From assembly GCF_001050235.1 (NCBI RefSeq), contig NZ_DF967972.1, forward strand, positions 742,171 through 806,170: DNA of 64,000 nucleotides. Direction: 5' to 3'. The notes under the pieces were generated by a model. It worked only from the letters and a program-made list of their open reading frames with translations, was not told the origin of the DNA and searched no databases. Positions 7,160-16,421 of this stretch are shown here, one piece after another (positions within the stretch are counted from its first letter, which is position 1; each line of letters starts with the position of its first letter). This DNA is from Longilinea arvoryzae (lineage in GTDB: Bacteria; Chloroflexota; Anaerolineae; Anaerolineales; Anaerolineaceae). The translations under genes and the position numbers were made by a program.

Positions 7160-8602
7160 ATGGCTGTGAAATTTAAATTTAATTTCAAGTTGAGCAAGCG
7201 CCTCAAAAAATGGATCCTGCCCGCGGCAGCGGTCCTGGTTGTCATGATCGGGGCGGGTGGATATTTCTTGTGGAATCAGGCTCGCCTGGCCAAGGCGGCC
7301 GGTGTCAGCGGTACAACCCTGAACACCGCCCAGGTGAAGATCGGCGATCTGACCCTTTCGGCATCCGGTTCGGGCACGCTGGTTGCCGGGCAGCAGGCTG
7401 ATTTGGCCTTCCCGATCGCGGGGATGGTGAAGAGCGTGAACGTCACGGTGGGCCAAACGGTTACCAAGGGAGATGTGCTGGCCGAATTGGCCGATACCAG
7501 TGCACTGGACGCCAGTCTGGCGACGGCCGACCTGAACGTCAAGCTGGCCCAGCAGACGCTGGATAACCTGACCATCAACGCGCCCTCCACGCTGGCGGCG
7601 GCGAAGGTGGCGCTGGTCAATGCGCAGGAAGCCTATGCCGATGCCAAAAACACCGTCAAATCCGATGGCATGGCGCGCTGCGATACCGACACCACGGAAG
7701 CGTATAAAGAGCGTTACGATTTTCTCAAGTCCCATCTGGACTCGGTCACCGAGACCTGGGACGGCAAGAATATGGAGTTCTACCTGAATACCATCGTGCC
7801 GATCAAGGACGAGGTCGACAAAGCGTACGCGAATTACGTTTACTGCCAGAAATACTTTGAATCCGAAATCGTCGATTCGCAGGCCAATGTGACCGAAGCC
7901 GAAGTGACCCTGAAACAGGCCCAGAGCGCGTTGGATACCCTGCAGGCCAATAACGGCATCGATCCCATCGAACTGGCCAAGGCCCAGTCCGCACTGGCCG
8001 AGGCGAGGGTGGCTTATGCCAAAGCCGAGACGGATCTGGCCAATGCCAAACTCACCGCGCCCTTCGACGGCACCGTTCTTTCGGTGGCGGGCGAAGCCGG
8101 CTCCACAGCCGCCACAGGCACCTTTATTTCCATCATCGATCTCTCCCACCCCAAGGTCGAGTTCTCGGTGGACGAGAGCGATATGGATAAGATCAAGGTC
8201 GGAAATACGGCCGACGTTGTTTTCGATGCGTTGCCGGACGATACCTTTACCGGTAAGGTAACCCAGGTGACTCCGCAACTGGTCTCGACCGGCGGTTATC
8301 AGGTGCTGACGGGTGTGATCCAACTGGAATTGAGCGACGCGCAGGGCGCCGAAGAATTGATCGCCGGGTTGAACGCCTCGGTGGAAGTAATCGCAGCCGA
8401 TGCCCAGGGCGCCGTTTTGGTGCCCCTGGATGCGCTGCGTGATCTGGGCGACGGCCAGTACGCGGTCTTTGTGGTGGGCATCGGCAACACTTTGAAGATG
8501 CAGACCGTCACGATCGGCATCAAGGATGACTATTACGCCCAGGTCTTGAGCGGACTCGAAGGCGGCGAGACAGTTTCGACCGGCCTGGTGGAGACAAAAT
8601 GA
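7160..8602 (+). CDS. MacA-like periplasmic adaptor (HlyD family)
   Basis: A 480-residue membrane-fusion protein: N-terminal membrane helix (about 20-36), first half of a lipoyl/barrel-sandwich domain ('ASGSGTLVAGQQADLAFPIAGMVKSV', residues 68-115), a long alpha-helical hairpin rich in Ala/Leu/Gln (about 115-300), the second lipoyl half ('LTAPFDGTVLSVAGEAGS', near 300) and a beta-barrel plus C-terminal domain. The helical hairpin carries an insertion with two Cys residues (about 172-230), unusual in MacA. Such adaptors couple a MacB-type ABC transporter to export of peptides, lipids or antibiotics. The stop overlaps the ATPase start (ATGA), so the two are cotranscribed and probably translationally coupled. 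Confidence 0.9.
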   Translation: MAVKFKFNFKLSKRLKKWILPAAAVLVVMIGAGGYFLWNQARLAKAAGVSGTTLNTAQVKIGDLTLSASGSGTLVAGQQADLAFPIAGMVKSVNVTVGQTVTKGDVLAELADTSALDASLATADLNVKLAQQTLDNLTINAPSTLAAAKVALVNAQEAYADAKNTVKSDGMARCDTDTTEAYKERYDFLKSHLDSVTETWDGKNMEFYLNTIVPIKDEVDKAYANYVYCQKYFESEIVDSQANVTEAEVTLKQAQSALDTLQANNGIDPIELAKAQSALAEARVAYAKAETDLANAKLTAPFDGTVLSVAGEAGSTAATGTFISIIDLSHPKVEFSVDESDMDKIKVGNTADVVFDALPDDTFTGKVTQVTPQLVSTGGYQVLTGVIQLELSDAQGAEELIAGLNASVEVIAADAQGAVLVPLDALRDLGDGQYAVFVVGIGNTLKMQTVTIGIKDDYYAQVLSGLEGGETVSTGLVETK

Positions 8603-9384
8603 CCGCCGCAGTTGAAGGTGTCCCGATCATCGAGACGATCGGCCTGACGAAGGTTTACGGCAGCGGAGACAGCGAAGTGTTTGCTCTCCATGGCATCGAC
8701 CTTCGCATCATGCCCGGCGAGTTCGTGGCCATCATGGGGCCGAGCGGTTCGGGAAAGAGCACTCTGCTCAACATTCTGGCATGCATGGACCGTCCGACCG
8801 GCGGAAAATACATACTGGCCGGCGAGGATGTGAGCGGGTACGACCGCGCCGAAATGGCCGGCATTCGCAGCCGCGAGTTGGGTTTTGTGTTCCAATCCTA
8901 CAACCTGCTGCCGCGCATGTCAGCGCTTGAAAATGTGATGCTGCCGATGATGTACCAGCGCGGGCAATCGCGAACTACGGTGGAGCAGCGCGATGCAGCT
9001 TTGGCGGCCCTGGAAAACGTCGGGTTGAAAGATCGCGTCCATCACCTGCCCAGCCAGCTCTCGGGCGGGCAGCAACAGCGCGTGGCCATCGCGCGCGCGT
9101 TGATCAACGATCCTATTCTGCTGCTGGCGGATGAACCGACCGGTAACCTGGATACAAAGGCCAGCGAAGATATCATGGATGTAATGCACGACCTTCACGA
9201 TCGCGGACGCACCATCGTCATGGTCACCCACGAACCGGATATTGCGCACCATACGCAGCGCGTCATCATGATTCGCGACGGCCTGCTGGCTTCGGATCGC
9301 AAGAACGGCGAACGGGCCAAACGCAGTGAATGGCAGAAAATGATGAGCGAGCCGGCCGACGCGGCGGAAGGAAAGCCACAATGA
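8599..9384 (+). CDS. MacB/LolD-type ABC transporter ATPase
   Basis: A 261-residue nucleotide-binding protein with Walker A 'GPSGSGKST' near residue 50, the Q-loop in '[14 protein letters not shown]', the ABC signature 'LSGGQQQR' near 154, Walker B '[12 protein letters not shown]' near 174 and the switch His in 'MVTHE'. The 'PTGNLD' sequence is typical of the MacB/LolD/FtsE branch that powers mechanotransmission or export with FtsX-fold permeases. It overlaps the adaptor by ATGA upstream and the permease by ATGA downstream, so the three form one operon. Confidence 0.95.
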   Translation: MTAAVEGVPIIETIGLTKVYGSGDSEVFALHGIDLRIMPGEFVAIMGPSGSGKSTLLNILACMDRPTGGKYILAGEDVSGYDRAEMAGIRSRELGFVFQSYNLLPRMSALENVMLPMMYQRGQSRTTVEQRDAALAALENVGLKDRVHHLPSQLSGGQQQRVAIARALINDPILLLADEPTGNLDTKASEDIMDVMHDLHDRGRTIVMVTHEPDIAHHTQRVIMIRDGLLASDRKNGERAKRSEWQKMMSEPADAAEGKPQ

Positions 9385-10616
9385 ACCTTAAAGAACTGAT
9401 CAAAGTGGCCTGGAAGAGCGTGCTTTCCAATAAATTGCGCTCGGCGCTGACCATGCTGGGCGTGATCATCGGCGTAGCAGCGGTCATCGTCATGGTGGCC
9501 ATCAGCGCCGGAACCGAGGCAACCATCGCCGAGCAGATCAACGGCCTGGGCTCCAATCTGATCTTTATCTCCTCGGGTTTCAGCCGGGGCGGTCCGGGCT
9601 CAGAGAGGACGTCTTCTTCGACATCCCTGGTCTATGATGATATGGACGCGATCAAGGAGAAGATCAACGGCGTGGCCGGCGTTTCGGTCGACCAACAAAC
9701 CACGGCGACCGTCAAATACGGGACCACCACCCTGGAAAGTATCACCATCGTGGGCACCACGCCCGATTATCCGACCGTGCGCGATGTGGCGGTCGGCCAG
9801 GGGCGTTTCTTCACCAGCACCGAGCAGGAACGCACATCCAAAGTGGTGGTGCTGGGTTCGAACGTCGCCGAGGAGTTGTTCGGCAGCGAGGATCCGCTTG
9901 GCCAGACGATCACCGTCAGCACCACCAAACTGGTGGTCATCGGCGTGTTGGCGCCAAAGGGCATCGCGGCGGGCACGGATTACGACGAATTGATCTATAC
10001 GCCCATCTCCCTGGTCTTCAAGAAATTCTCGCCCAATATGTTTGCCCGCTTTATGGGCGACACCGTCCGGCAGATCATCGTCTCGGTCGACAAGAATGCG
10101 GATATGGATAACGTCATCGAGCAAATTACCCTGCTGCTGAATAAACGCCACGACGTGACTTCGGATACGTCACCCTTCTCGATCACCACTCAGGAAGATA
10201 TCATCCAGACCCAGGAATCGACCACGGCATCCTTCCGCACATTGCTGGCCTGGGTGGCGGGTGTTTCGTTGATCGTGGGCGGCATCGGCATCATGAACAT
10301 CATGCTGGTCAGCGTTACCGAGCGCACCCGCGAAATCGGTCTGCGCCAGGCGGTCGGCGCCACCCCGGCGGACATTCGGGTGCAATTCCTGGCCGAGGCG
10401 CTCATGCTCAGCCTGATGGGCGGCCTGACCGGTGTGCTGTTGGGGGTGGCGGGCGGCTGGTTGTTTGGCAAGCTCAGCGATATGCGCACGGTCATCGCGC
10501 CTTACTCCCTGCTGCTCTCGTTCACCTCGGCGGCTGTCATTGGCATCATCTTCGGCTACCTGCCGGCGCGCAAGGCAGCCTTGCTGGATCCTATCGTAGC
10601 CCTGCGGCACGAATAG
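9381..10616 (+). CDS. MacB-like ABC transporter permease (FtsX fold)
   Basis: A 411-residue permease with a short N-terminal amphipathic segment, membrane helix 1 at about 25-48 ('ALTMLGVIIGVAAVIVMVAIS'), a large extracytoplasmic MacB_PCD domain (about 50-270) and three C-terminal helices (about 285-400). The FtsX motif 'GIMNIMLVSVTERTREIGLRQAVGAT' lies near residues 305-330. Start ATG 9381 overlaps the ATPase stop and has GGAAGG upstream; the frame extends further 5' without a better start. It is the translocating subunit of the tripartite complex with the two preceding products. The substrate is unknown. Confidence 0.94.
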   Translation: MNLKELIKVAWKSVLSNKLRSALTMLGVIIGVAAVIVMVAISAGTEATIAEQINGLGSNLIFISSGFSRGGPGSERTSSSTSLVYDDMDAIKEKINGVAGVSVDQQTTATVKYGTTTLESITIVGTTPDYPTVRDVAVGQGRFFTSTEQERTSKVVVLGSNVAEELFGSEDPLGQTITVSTTKLVVIGVLAPKGIAAGTDYDELIYTPISLVFKKFSPNMFARFMGDTVRQIIVSVDKNADMDNVIEQITLLLNKRHDVTSDTSPFSITTQEDIIQTQESTTASFRTLLAWVAGVSLIVGGIGIMNIMLVSVTERTREIGLRQAVGATPADIRVQFLAEALMLSLMGGLTGVLLGVAGGWLFGKLSDMRTVIAPYSLLLSFTSAAVIGIIFGYLPARKAALLDPIVALRHE

Positions 10617-10646
10617 GGTATCGATTCTGAACAGGAAACGCGAAAT

Positions 10647-11366
10647 ATGAAGAATACCTCTCCAATCATCGTCTTTTTGTTGATCCTTGCCCTGCTGCTT
10701 TCGGGCTGTTCCAGCAACGCGGCAACCAGCAGTTCCACCACGCCGGGCGCTTCGAGTGGAAAGAGCGCCACACTGACGTTGAAGGACAAACTGGCCGTCG
10801 GTACTCTGAAGCTGGAAGGCACCGATCTGGCGGTGACCGCTGAACAGGCCAAAACGCTGCTGCCCTTGTGGAAAGCGGTGAAAAGCCTGAGCTCGAGTAG
10901 CACGGCCAGCCAACCGGAAATCGATGCGGTGTATCAACAGATTCAGGATGCCCTGACCGCCGATCAGCTCGCCTCGATCGAAAAGCTCGATCTGAGCGGA
11001 GAGAATATGCAGGCGCTCATGACCGAGCTGGGGATCGATCCCGGCGCGAACGGCGGCAGCGGCCTGACGGACAGCGCAAAGGCTACGCGTGTCGCCGAAT
11101 TGAAGGCCAGCGGCAGCACGTTCCCGGGCGGCGGCGGGAATATGCCTTCAGGCGGCGGTGCACCTTCTGGTGGCTCCATGCCTTCGGGTGGGGGCAGCAT
11201 GCCCTCCGGCGGCGGTAATTTCACCCCGCCGGATCAAGCGGGCGGCACCACCACCCAGTCCACTCCGCAGGCCGGGCAGACCGGCGGGCGCGGCGGCGGC
11301 ATGGGGATGAGCTCCATGTTCATCGAGCCATTGATCAAACTGCTGGAAACGCGGGCAGCGGAATAG
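10647..11366 (+). CDS. Gly/Ser-rich lipoprotein of the LPLWKA family (paralogue 1)
   Basis: A 239-residue secreted lipoprotein with signal peptide and lipobox LSGC (Cys 21). The domain at about residues 45-120 contains 'KLAVGTLKLEGTDLAVTAEQ', 'TLLPLWKAVKSLSSSSTAS' and 'EIDAVYQQIQDALTADQLASI'. The tail has repeated MPSGGG/APSGGS units (about 155-195) and a Gly/Met stretch. I know no named function. The same domain occurs in the lipoprotein at 43459-44118. Lying 30 bases after the MacB-like gene, it is likely the last gene of that operon and an outer-face partner of the exporter. The domain resembles a sensor or substrate-binding helical bundle, but that is a guess. Confidence 0.85.
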   Translation: MKNTSPIIVFLLILALLLSGCSSNAATSSSTTPGASSGKSATLTLKDKLAVGTLKLEGTDLAVTAEQAKTLLPLWKAVKSLSSSSTASQPEIDAVYQQIQDALTADQLASIEKLDLSGENMQALMTELGIDPGANGGSGLTDSAKATRVAELKASGSTFPGGGGNMPSGGGAPSGGSMPSGGGSMPSGGGNFTPPDQAGGTTTQSTPQAGQTGGRGGGMGMSSMFIEPLIKLLETRAAE

Positions 11367-11433
11367 CTTATTTCGGTCGGCTGTCTTGACGAACGACCAT
11401 CATCAACAGCCGGCGTTCACTTCTCCTCCTCAC

Positions 11434-11464
11434 AACGCTGGCGGGCCGGTACCCCGCCAGCGTT
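11434..11464 (+). terminator. Stem-loop after the exporter operon
   Basis: AACGCTGGCGGG pairs with CCCGCCAGCGTT, with a GC-rich loop and a weak T-rich tail. It is placed 68 bases after the lipoprotein stop. Confidence 0.6.
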
Positions 11465-11573
11465 TCTGGGCTAATCAGCAGGATGACATAAATGAAAGTT
11501 TTTCCGCGAAGCAGGCGAATGCTTTAAAATTTACGACTACAGGATGGCAATTTTAATTTAGAGGTTGGATTGG

Positions 11574-13301
11574 ATGATGCGTGCGTGGGTCGATCACACC
11601 GAAGTTGGCATGGGAATGGCCATCGCGGACGATAACGGCAGGCTGTTCGAACAGTTCTTCGACAGCTACCTGCAGGAGTTGTATATTTTTCACCCGACGA
11701 CCCTGGCCTTCGAAGCGATCAACCGCGCCGCCAGGCAGAACCTGGGCTATATAGACGAACAATTGAAACGCATGACCGTGGCCGATCTTGTGCCGGAATT
11801 CATCCTGGAAACTTTCGAGAGCCTTCTTCAGCCGTTGGTCCGCGGAGATCAGGAACAGGTGGTCATCGACACCTACATCCGCCGCCAGGATGGCAGTTTG
11901 TATCCGGGCGAGGTGAATATCCAGCTTTTTGGGTATAACGGAGAAAAACATTGCCTGGCGCTGATCAACGACCTTTCGAAGGTGGAAGGCCTCGAAGACT
12001 GTTTGCGCGAGAAAGAAATGACGTTGAATGCCGTGATGGATGCGGCCCAGGATGCCGTCATCATGCTGGATGGGAGCGGCAATGTCACGTATTGGAATCG
12101 TGCAGCGGAGGATTTGTTTGGCTTTTCCCGCGAGGAGATTCTCGGAAAAGAACTCCACAATCTGATCACCGTCGAAGGATGGACGGCAGAGGTCTATGGA
12201 AGGGCTTTCAGGGAATTTCAGGCTTCCGGGGGAGGGGTTTTGGTTGGAAATATTATCGAGGTGACGGCAAAGAAGAAAGACGGCCGGGAAGTGGAGGTCG
12301 CGCTTTCGCTTTCGGCTCTGAAAATCCAGAATTCCTGGCATGCCATCGGAATCGTCCGCGATATCAGCCAACAAAATCAATCCAAGCGGGAACTCGAAAG
12401 CAGCCGCCAAAAATACCTGGATCTGGCTGAGAATGCCCCCATCGGTATCCTGGCCTGCGACCTGGAAGGCAATATCACGTTCGTAAACCAGAGAGCGCTG
12501 GATATTCTGGGTTCGCCCGGCAGCGAGGAAACCCGGAAGATCAATCTGCTGACCTTCCCGTTATTGATCAAACACGGTTTTTCACGCAACCTGGCCGAGT
12601 GTTTGCAAAAGAATACCGCCAGTTCCTTCGAATTGAGCTACAAATCCAAATGGAACAGGCAGGTCTGGTTGAAGGTTTACACCAAACCGCAAATCAGTCA
12701 GGGGGCTGCGGTAGGCGCGCAGATCATCATCGATGACATCAGCGAAAGAAAGCAGTTGGAAGAAAAGCTGCTCAACCTGTCGATCACGGATAATCTGACC
12801 GAGGCCTATAACCGTCGCTATTTCATCCAGAGGCTTGAGGCGGAAATCGATCGCAATCGTCGGGCGGGAAATCCGTTTTCGGTGATCATGGCCGATATCG
12901 ATCACTTCAAAACCATCAATGACCGGCTTGGCCATGACCGCGGGGACGTGGCGTTGAAAAAGATCACCTCCGAGATGATCCGGAAGATCCGTAAAATGGA
13001 CACGCTGGCCCGTTGGGGAGGCGACGAGTTCATGCTGCTCACCGCCGAAACGACCGTAGAACAGGCAGGCGTGGTCGCCGAAAGGATCCGCGGCAGCCTG
13101 TGCGACCTGAATATTCCCGAGGTGGGGATTGTGACCGCCAGTTTCGGCGTGGTGGCCGGTTATGCCGGAGATACGGTGGATTCGATCGTCCAGCGGGTGG
13201 ACGGTGCGCTTTATCAGGCCAAATCCGCGGGCCGGAACTGCGTGAAGCTCGTGGATGCGTTTTCTCTACAACCCCCAGAACAACGCCAATCCGGCCAATA
13301 A
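11574..13301 (+). CDS. PAS-PAS-PAS diguanylate cyclase
   Basis: A ~575-residue cytoplasmic sensor with three PAS-like domains (about 15-130, 140-265 and 280-395) and a C-terminal GGDEF domain (about 405-565). The catalytic motif 'RWGGDEF' is intact near residue 482, preceded by the RxxD product-inhibition site (RKMD). The domain opens with 'DNLTEAYNRRYFIQRLEAEI'. It should convert two GTP to cyclic di-GMP. No EAL domain or membrane segment is present. I start at ATG 11574, 9 bases after GAGG; a TTG at 11565 is also in frame. The 3' end overlaps the convergent SLC13 gene by 36 bases. Confidence 0.93.
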   Translation: MMRAWVDHTEVGMGMAIADDNGRLFEQFFDSYLQELYIFHPTTLAFEAINRAARQNLGYIDEQLKRMTVADLVPEFILETFESLLQPLVRGDQEQVVIDTYIRRQDGSLYPGEVNIQLFGYNGEKHCLALINDLSKVEGLEDCLREKEMTLNAVMDAAQDAVIMLDGSGNVTYWNRAAEDLFGFSREEILGKELHNLITVEGWTAEVYGRAFREFQASGGGVLVGNIIEVTAKKKDGREVEVALSLSALKIQNSWHAIGIVRDISQQNQSKRELESSRQKYLDLAENAPIGILACDLEGNITFVNQRALDILGSPGSEETRKINLLTFPLLIKHGFSRNLAECLQKNTASSFELSYKSKWNRQVWLKVYTKPQISQGAAVGAQIIIDDISERKQLEEKLLNLSITDNLTEAYNRRYFIQRLEAEIDRNRRAGNPFSVIMADIDHFKTINDRLGHDRGDVALKKITSEMIRKIRKMDTLARWGGDEFMLLTAETTVEQAGVVAERIRGSLCDLNIPEVGIVTASFGVVAGYAGDTVDSIVQRVDGALYQAKSAGRNCVKLVDAFSLQPPEQRQSGQ

Positions 13302-15110
13302 TCCGGCGAAGCTGATCAGGGTCAGCGGCCAGCCGATGCGGAAGAAATCGCTGAACTTGTAATTGGCGGGCGCGATCATCAGGATGTTGACCGGGTGAGC
13401 CATGGGCGTCAGGAACGACGCCGAACACCCGATGGCGGTTGCCACAGCCACAGCCTGCGGGTTGGCGCCCATGCTGATGGCCGCGCTGATGGTGATGGGC
13501 CCGGTGACCAGCGCACTCACCTGGCCGCCCATGAACTGGGTGAGCAACGCCGTGAGCAGATAGGCTCCGGCGGCCACGCCCAGCGGTCCAAACGGTGTGA
13601 CCAGTTCGAGCATGCGCTGTCCAAGCAGTTCGGCCAGGCCGGTCTGCACCATGGCCAGGCTGACGGCATACATGCCGGCGATGAGGAACACCGCCGGCCA
13701 TTCGACGGACTGGTAAGCCTCTTCGGGGGGCAGAATTCTGAGCAGCAAAGCCAGCACGGCGGCGGCCAGCATGACCAGGTAAATGGGCGCGCCGGCCAAC
13801 GAAATCCCCACCGCGGCCGCGATGAGCAGCAGGGTCAACCCGGCCTGGCGCCGGTCGACGGGTTGGCCGGCCGGATCCGGCTGGAGAACGATCAGGTCGG
13901 GGCTGCGCTGCAAGGCCGGTGCCTCGCGCAGACGGCCCACGGCCAGCAACGAATCGCCCATCTGGAGTGGAATATCGCCGACGTCGGTTCGATAGGAGCG
14001 CGTCAGGCGCTTGAGTGCGATCACCGGCACGCCGAACTGCTGGCGGAAGTCGAGCTGCTTGAGCGTCTGGCCCTCCAGGCGCGAATGCGGGGCGAGCATG
14101 ATCTCGAGATATGAGATGCCGCGCAGCACCGAGGTATCACCTGCCAGAGGCGTGATTTCCAACCCCATCTCATTCAAAGGGGCGATTCTTTCTTCCCGCC
14201 CGATCAGGTAAAGGATATTTCCGGGCCGGATGAGCGGATTGGCGGTTGGCTCGCGCGGACTGTCGGCGCCCCCGCGCACGGCGGCCACGGCCACGCCGAA
14301 GCGTCCGCCGATGCTGCTTTCATACAACGGCCGGTTGGCGAATGCGGACCCCGGCAGCACCCTGGCTTCCCACAGGCGCTCGCCAATTTGATAGAGCGCC
14401 TCCAGTTCGCTGCCGGTCAGGCGTGGGGCGCTTTGCGGGGCGGAGGGTTCGCGGTCGGGCAGCAGGCGGCTGCCAAACACAGCCAGAAAGAGAATGCCCG
14501 CCGCGGCGATCAGGCCACCGGTGGGGGTGAAATCGAGAATGCCGAGCGGCTGCTGGGGCGGGTTGGCGATGCGCAGCAGGTCGCTCATGATAATGTTGGC
14601 CGTGGTGAAATAGGTGGCCGCCCCACCCAGCAGGCTGCCGTAAGCCACCGGAATGAGCAGCTTGCTGGGGCGGATGCCGGTCTTGCGGGAGGCCTCCATG
14701 GCGCTGGGCAGCACCAGGGCGCCGGCCGCCAGGTTGTTCATGAAAAGCGAAAGCAGCGCGGTGAGCGCGGCGAAGAGGGCGATCAGGCGGCTTTCGTGGT
14801 GATTGCTGATGCGCACGATCTGGTGCGCCAGCCACGCCGTGAGGCCGCTTTTTTCAAGGCCGCGGGTGAGGATGAACAGCGAGATGAGCGTGATGACCAC
14901 CGGTTGGCTCAGGCCGGAGATGGCCTGGATGGCGCCGGCGGGCGTGTGCGCCGGTCCGAGCATGCCCAGTCCGAGCAGTTGCAGCGCGCCCAGGGCCACG
15001 GCCATGCTCAGCGCTGCCAGGTCGATGCGCAGCCGGTTGAGGATCACGAGCAGCAACGGCAAAACGATAATGGCAATCAACAACCATTGATTCAGGTTCA
15101 TGGCAGGCAT
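13266..15110 (-). CDS. SLC13/DASS family permease with two RCK_C domains
   Basis: A 614-residue membrane protein. N-terminal helices (about 5-215) include 'FMNNLAAGALVLPSAM', a counterpart of the SLC13 Asn-containing hairpin. A soluble segment (about 230-400) carries two TrkA-C/RCK_C-like domains ('LPGSAFANRPLYESSIGGRFGV' and 'LAPHSRLEGQTLKQLDFRQ'). C-terminal helices (about 410-610) follow, with 'GQVSALVTGPITISAAISMG' and 'GCSASFLTPMAHPVNILM'. The architecture matches bacterial SLC13-type sulfate, dicarboxylate or other anion transporters gated by a soluble domain. The substrate cannot be read from sequence. A second in-frame ATG at 15101 may be the true start. Confidence 0.92.
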   Translation of the reverse strand: MPAMNLNQWLLIAIIVLPLLLVILNRLRIDLAALSMAVALGALQLLGLGMLGPAHTPAGAIQAISGLSQPVVITLISLFILTRGLEKSGLTAWLAHQIVRISNHHESRLIALFAALTALLSLFMNNLAAGALVLPSAMEASRKTGIRPSKLLIPVAYGSLLGGAATYFTTANIIMSDLLRIANPPQQPLGILDFTPTGGLIAAAGILFLAVFGSRLLPDREPSAPQSAPRLTGSELEALYQIGERLWEARVLPGSAFANRPLYESSIGGRFGVAVAAVRGGADSPREPTANPLIRPGNILYLIGREERIAPLNEMGLEITPLAGDTSVLRGISYLEIMLAPHSRLEGQTLKQLDFRQQFGVPVIALKRLTRSYRTDVGDIPLQMGDSLLAVGRLREAPALQRSPDLIVLQPDPAGQPVDRRQAGLTLLLIAAAVGISLAGAPIYLVMLAAAVLALLLRILPPEEAYQSVEWPAVFLIAGMYAVSLAMVQTGLAELLGQRMLELVTPFGPLGVAAGAYLLTALLTQFMGGQVSALVTGPITISAAISMGANPQAVAVATAIGCSASFLTPMAHPVNILMIAPANYKFSDFFRIGWPLTLISFAGLLAGLALFWGL

Positions 15111-15184
15111 ACCAAGATTTTACGACGATTTTGACCGGGAATGATACCTGCTGTATGGTCGACCGCGTACTGATGTTCATAACT

Positions 15185-15212
15185 TTGACGCTTTTTGGCT
15201 CTATGCTACAAT
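15185..15212 (+). promoter_or_regulatory. Promoter upstream of the luciferase-like gene
   Basis: TTGACG (15185-15190), a 16-base spacer, TACAAT (15207-15212). This implies a ~235-base leader before the next start codon. Confidence 0.65.
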
Positions 15213-15458
15213 CATATCTGCCAAAAGAGGTCTCGCGCGGATATTCGACGGACCCTGTCCGTTTGCCGGGGCCGAAGATGCGGAATGCTTCCGCTTCCGG
15301 CGCGATGGAATCGCATTCAAGATTTTCCGGGGAGACGCGGGCGCCGCTGTCCGCGATTTGCAGGCCCACGGCAGGCCACCGAATCAGCTTCCATCGACCC
15401 TCCCGGCCGGTAATTTGATCGAGATCCACCAACCGTTGGGTGAATTGAGGACGCCATG
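15213..15458 (+). other. Long leader with a start-less open frame
   Basis: Between the promoter and the flavoprotein gene, one plus-strand frame is open for about 80 codons and ends in a TGA that overlaps the next ATG (ATGA, 15456-15459). It reads protein-like (for example 'ARIFDGPCPFAGAEDAECFRF' split into ordinary codons, and 'GNLIEIHQPLGELRTP' at the end). There is no ATG, GTG or TTG in that frame after the promoter. It may be the 3' remnant of a lost gene or chance. I see no RNA gene here. Confidence 0.3.
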
Positions 15459-16292
15459 AAATACGGCTTTGTCTTTTCATACGGCGAGGCGCGCGAAGCG
15501 GCCGAACTGGCTCACGAGGCCGAGGAGGCCGGCTGGGACGGTTTCTTCGTCTGGGAGCCGATCTGGGGCATCGATGCCTGGGTGCAGTTGACCGCCGCCG
15601 CCATGGTGACGAGCAAAATTCGCCTGGGGACCATGCTGACCCCGCTGCCCATTCGCAAGCCCTGGAAGGTTGCCAGCGAAACCGCAACGCTCGACCGGCT
15701 ATCCGGCGGGCGGGTGATCCTTTCGGTTGGGCTGGGCGCCGCCGATACCGGTTTCGCCAGCTTTGGCGAGCCGACCGACCGCAAGACGCGCGCTGAACTG
15801 CTGGATGAAAGCCTGGAAGTCATGACCGGGTTGTGGCAGGGGCAGCCTTTCCGCTATTCAGGCCGGCATTACCAGGTCGAACCCACCGAGTTCTACCCAC
15901 CGCCGCCGCCTCTGCAGAAACCGCGCATACCGGTATGGGTGGTGGGCGCCTGGCCGCGCGAAAAATCGCTCGAACGCGCCCTGAAATACGATGGCATCCT
16001 TCCGGTTGTCATGGGGGCCGGCCATGAGATTCTGACCCTGACGCCCGAGCATGTTCACGAGATTGCGGCTTACGCCGCCGCGCATCGCGAGAATTCCGGG
16101 CATTTCGACATCGTGGTCGAGGGCAACACGCCGGGCGACGATCCCGGTGCGGCCGCCGAAAAAGTGCTGCCCTGGGTGGACGCCGGCGCCACCTGGTGGA
16201 TCGAGGCGAACTGGAACATGCCCAAGGATCCCATTGCCAACCCCATGGTCGAGACGCTGCGCAAACGCATCCGCCAGGGACCACCGAGGTAG
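15456..16292 (+). CDS. Luciferase-like flavin-dependent oxidoreductase (LLM class)
   Basis: A 278-residue TIM-barrel protein of the bacterial luciferase-like monooxygenase family. Family features: 'ELAHEAEEAGWDGFFVWE' at about 16-33, 'IRLGTMLTPLPIRKPWKVASETATLDRLSGGRVILSVG' in the 50-88 region (the classic F420/FMN-binding stretch) and 'WVVGAWPREKSLERALKYDGILPV' near 155-178. Members use reduced FMN or F420 to oxidise small organic substrates; which cofactor is used cannot be decided here. It is shorter than the ~330-residue average. The start has GAGGA 6 bases upstream. The stop codon TAG is the first triplet of the following TAGCGGTTAGC repeat. Confidence 0.88.
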   Translation: MKYGFVFSYGEAREAAELAHEAEEAGWDGFFVWEPIWGIDAWVQLTAAAMVTSKIRLGTMLTPLPIRKPWKVASETATLDRLSGGRVILSVGLGAADTGFASFGEPTDRKTRAELLDESLEVMTGLWQGQPFRYSGRHYQVEPTEFYPPPPPLQKPRIPVWVVGAWPREKSLERALKYDGILPVVMGAGHEILTLTPEHVHEIAAYAAAHRENSGHFDIVVEGNTPGDDPGAAAEKVLPWVDAGATWWIEANWNMPKDPIANPMVETLRKRIRQGPPR

Positions 16293-16400
16293 CGGTTAGC
16301 TGTTAGCGGTTAGCTTTTAGCGGTTGGCGTTTTCGGTTCACGCTTCACTCATCACTCATCACTCTTCACGAATCAACGAATACCGAATCAACGAATACCA
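16291..16400. repeat. Composite short-repeat patch (three word families)
   Basis: It contains [TAGCGGTTAGC]n at 16291-16327, [TTCACGCTTCACTCATCAC]n at about 16336-16370, and [AATCAACGAATACCG]n at about 16371-16400. All three words recur in other intergenic regions of this window. Confidence 0.8.
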
Positions 16401-16421
16401 CTTAACCCACAAGGACTCCGC

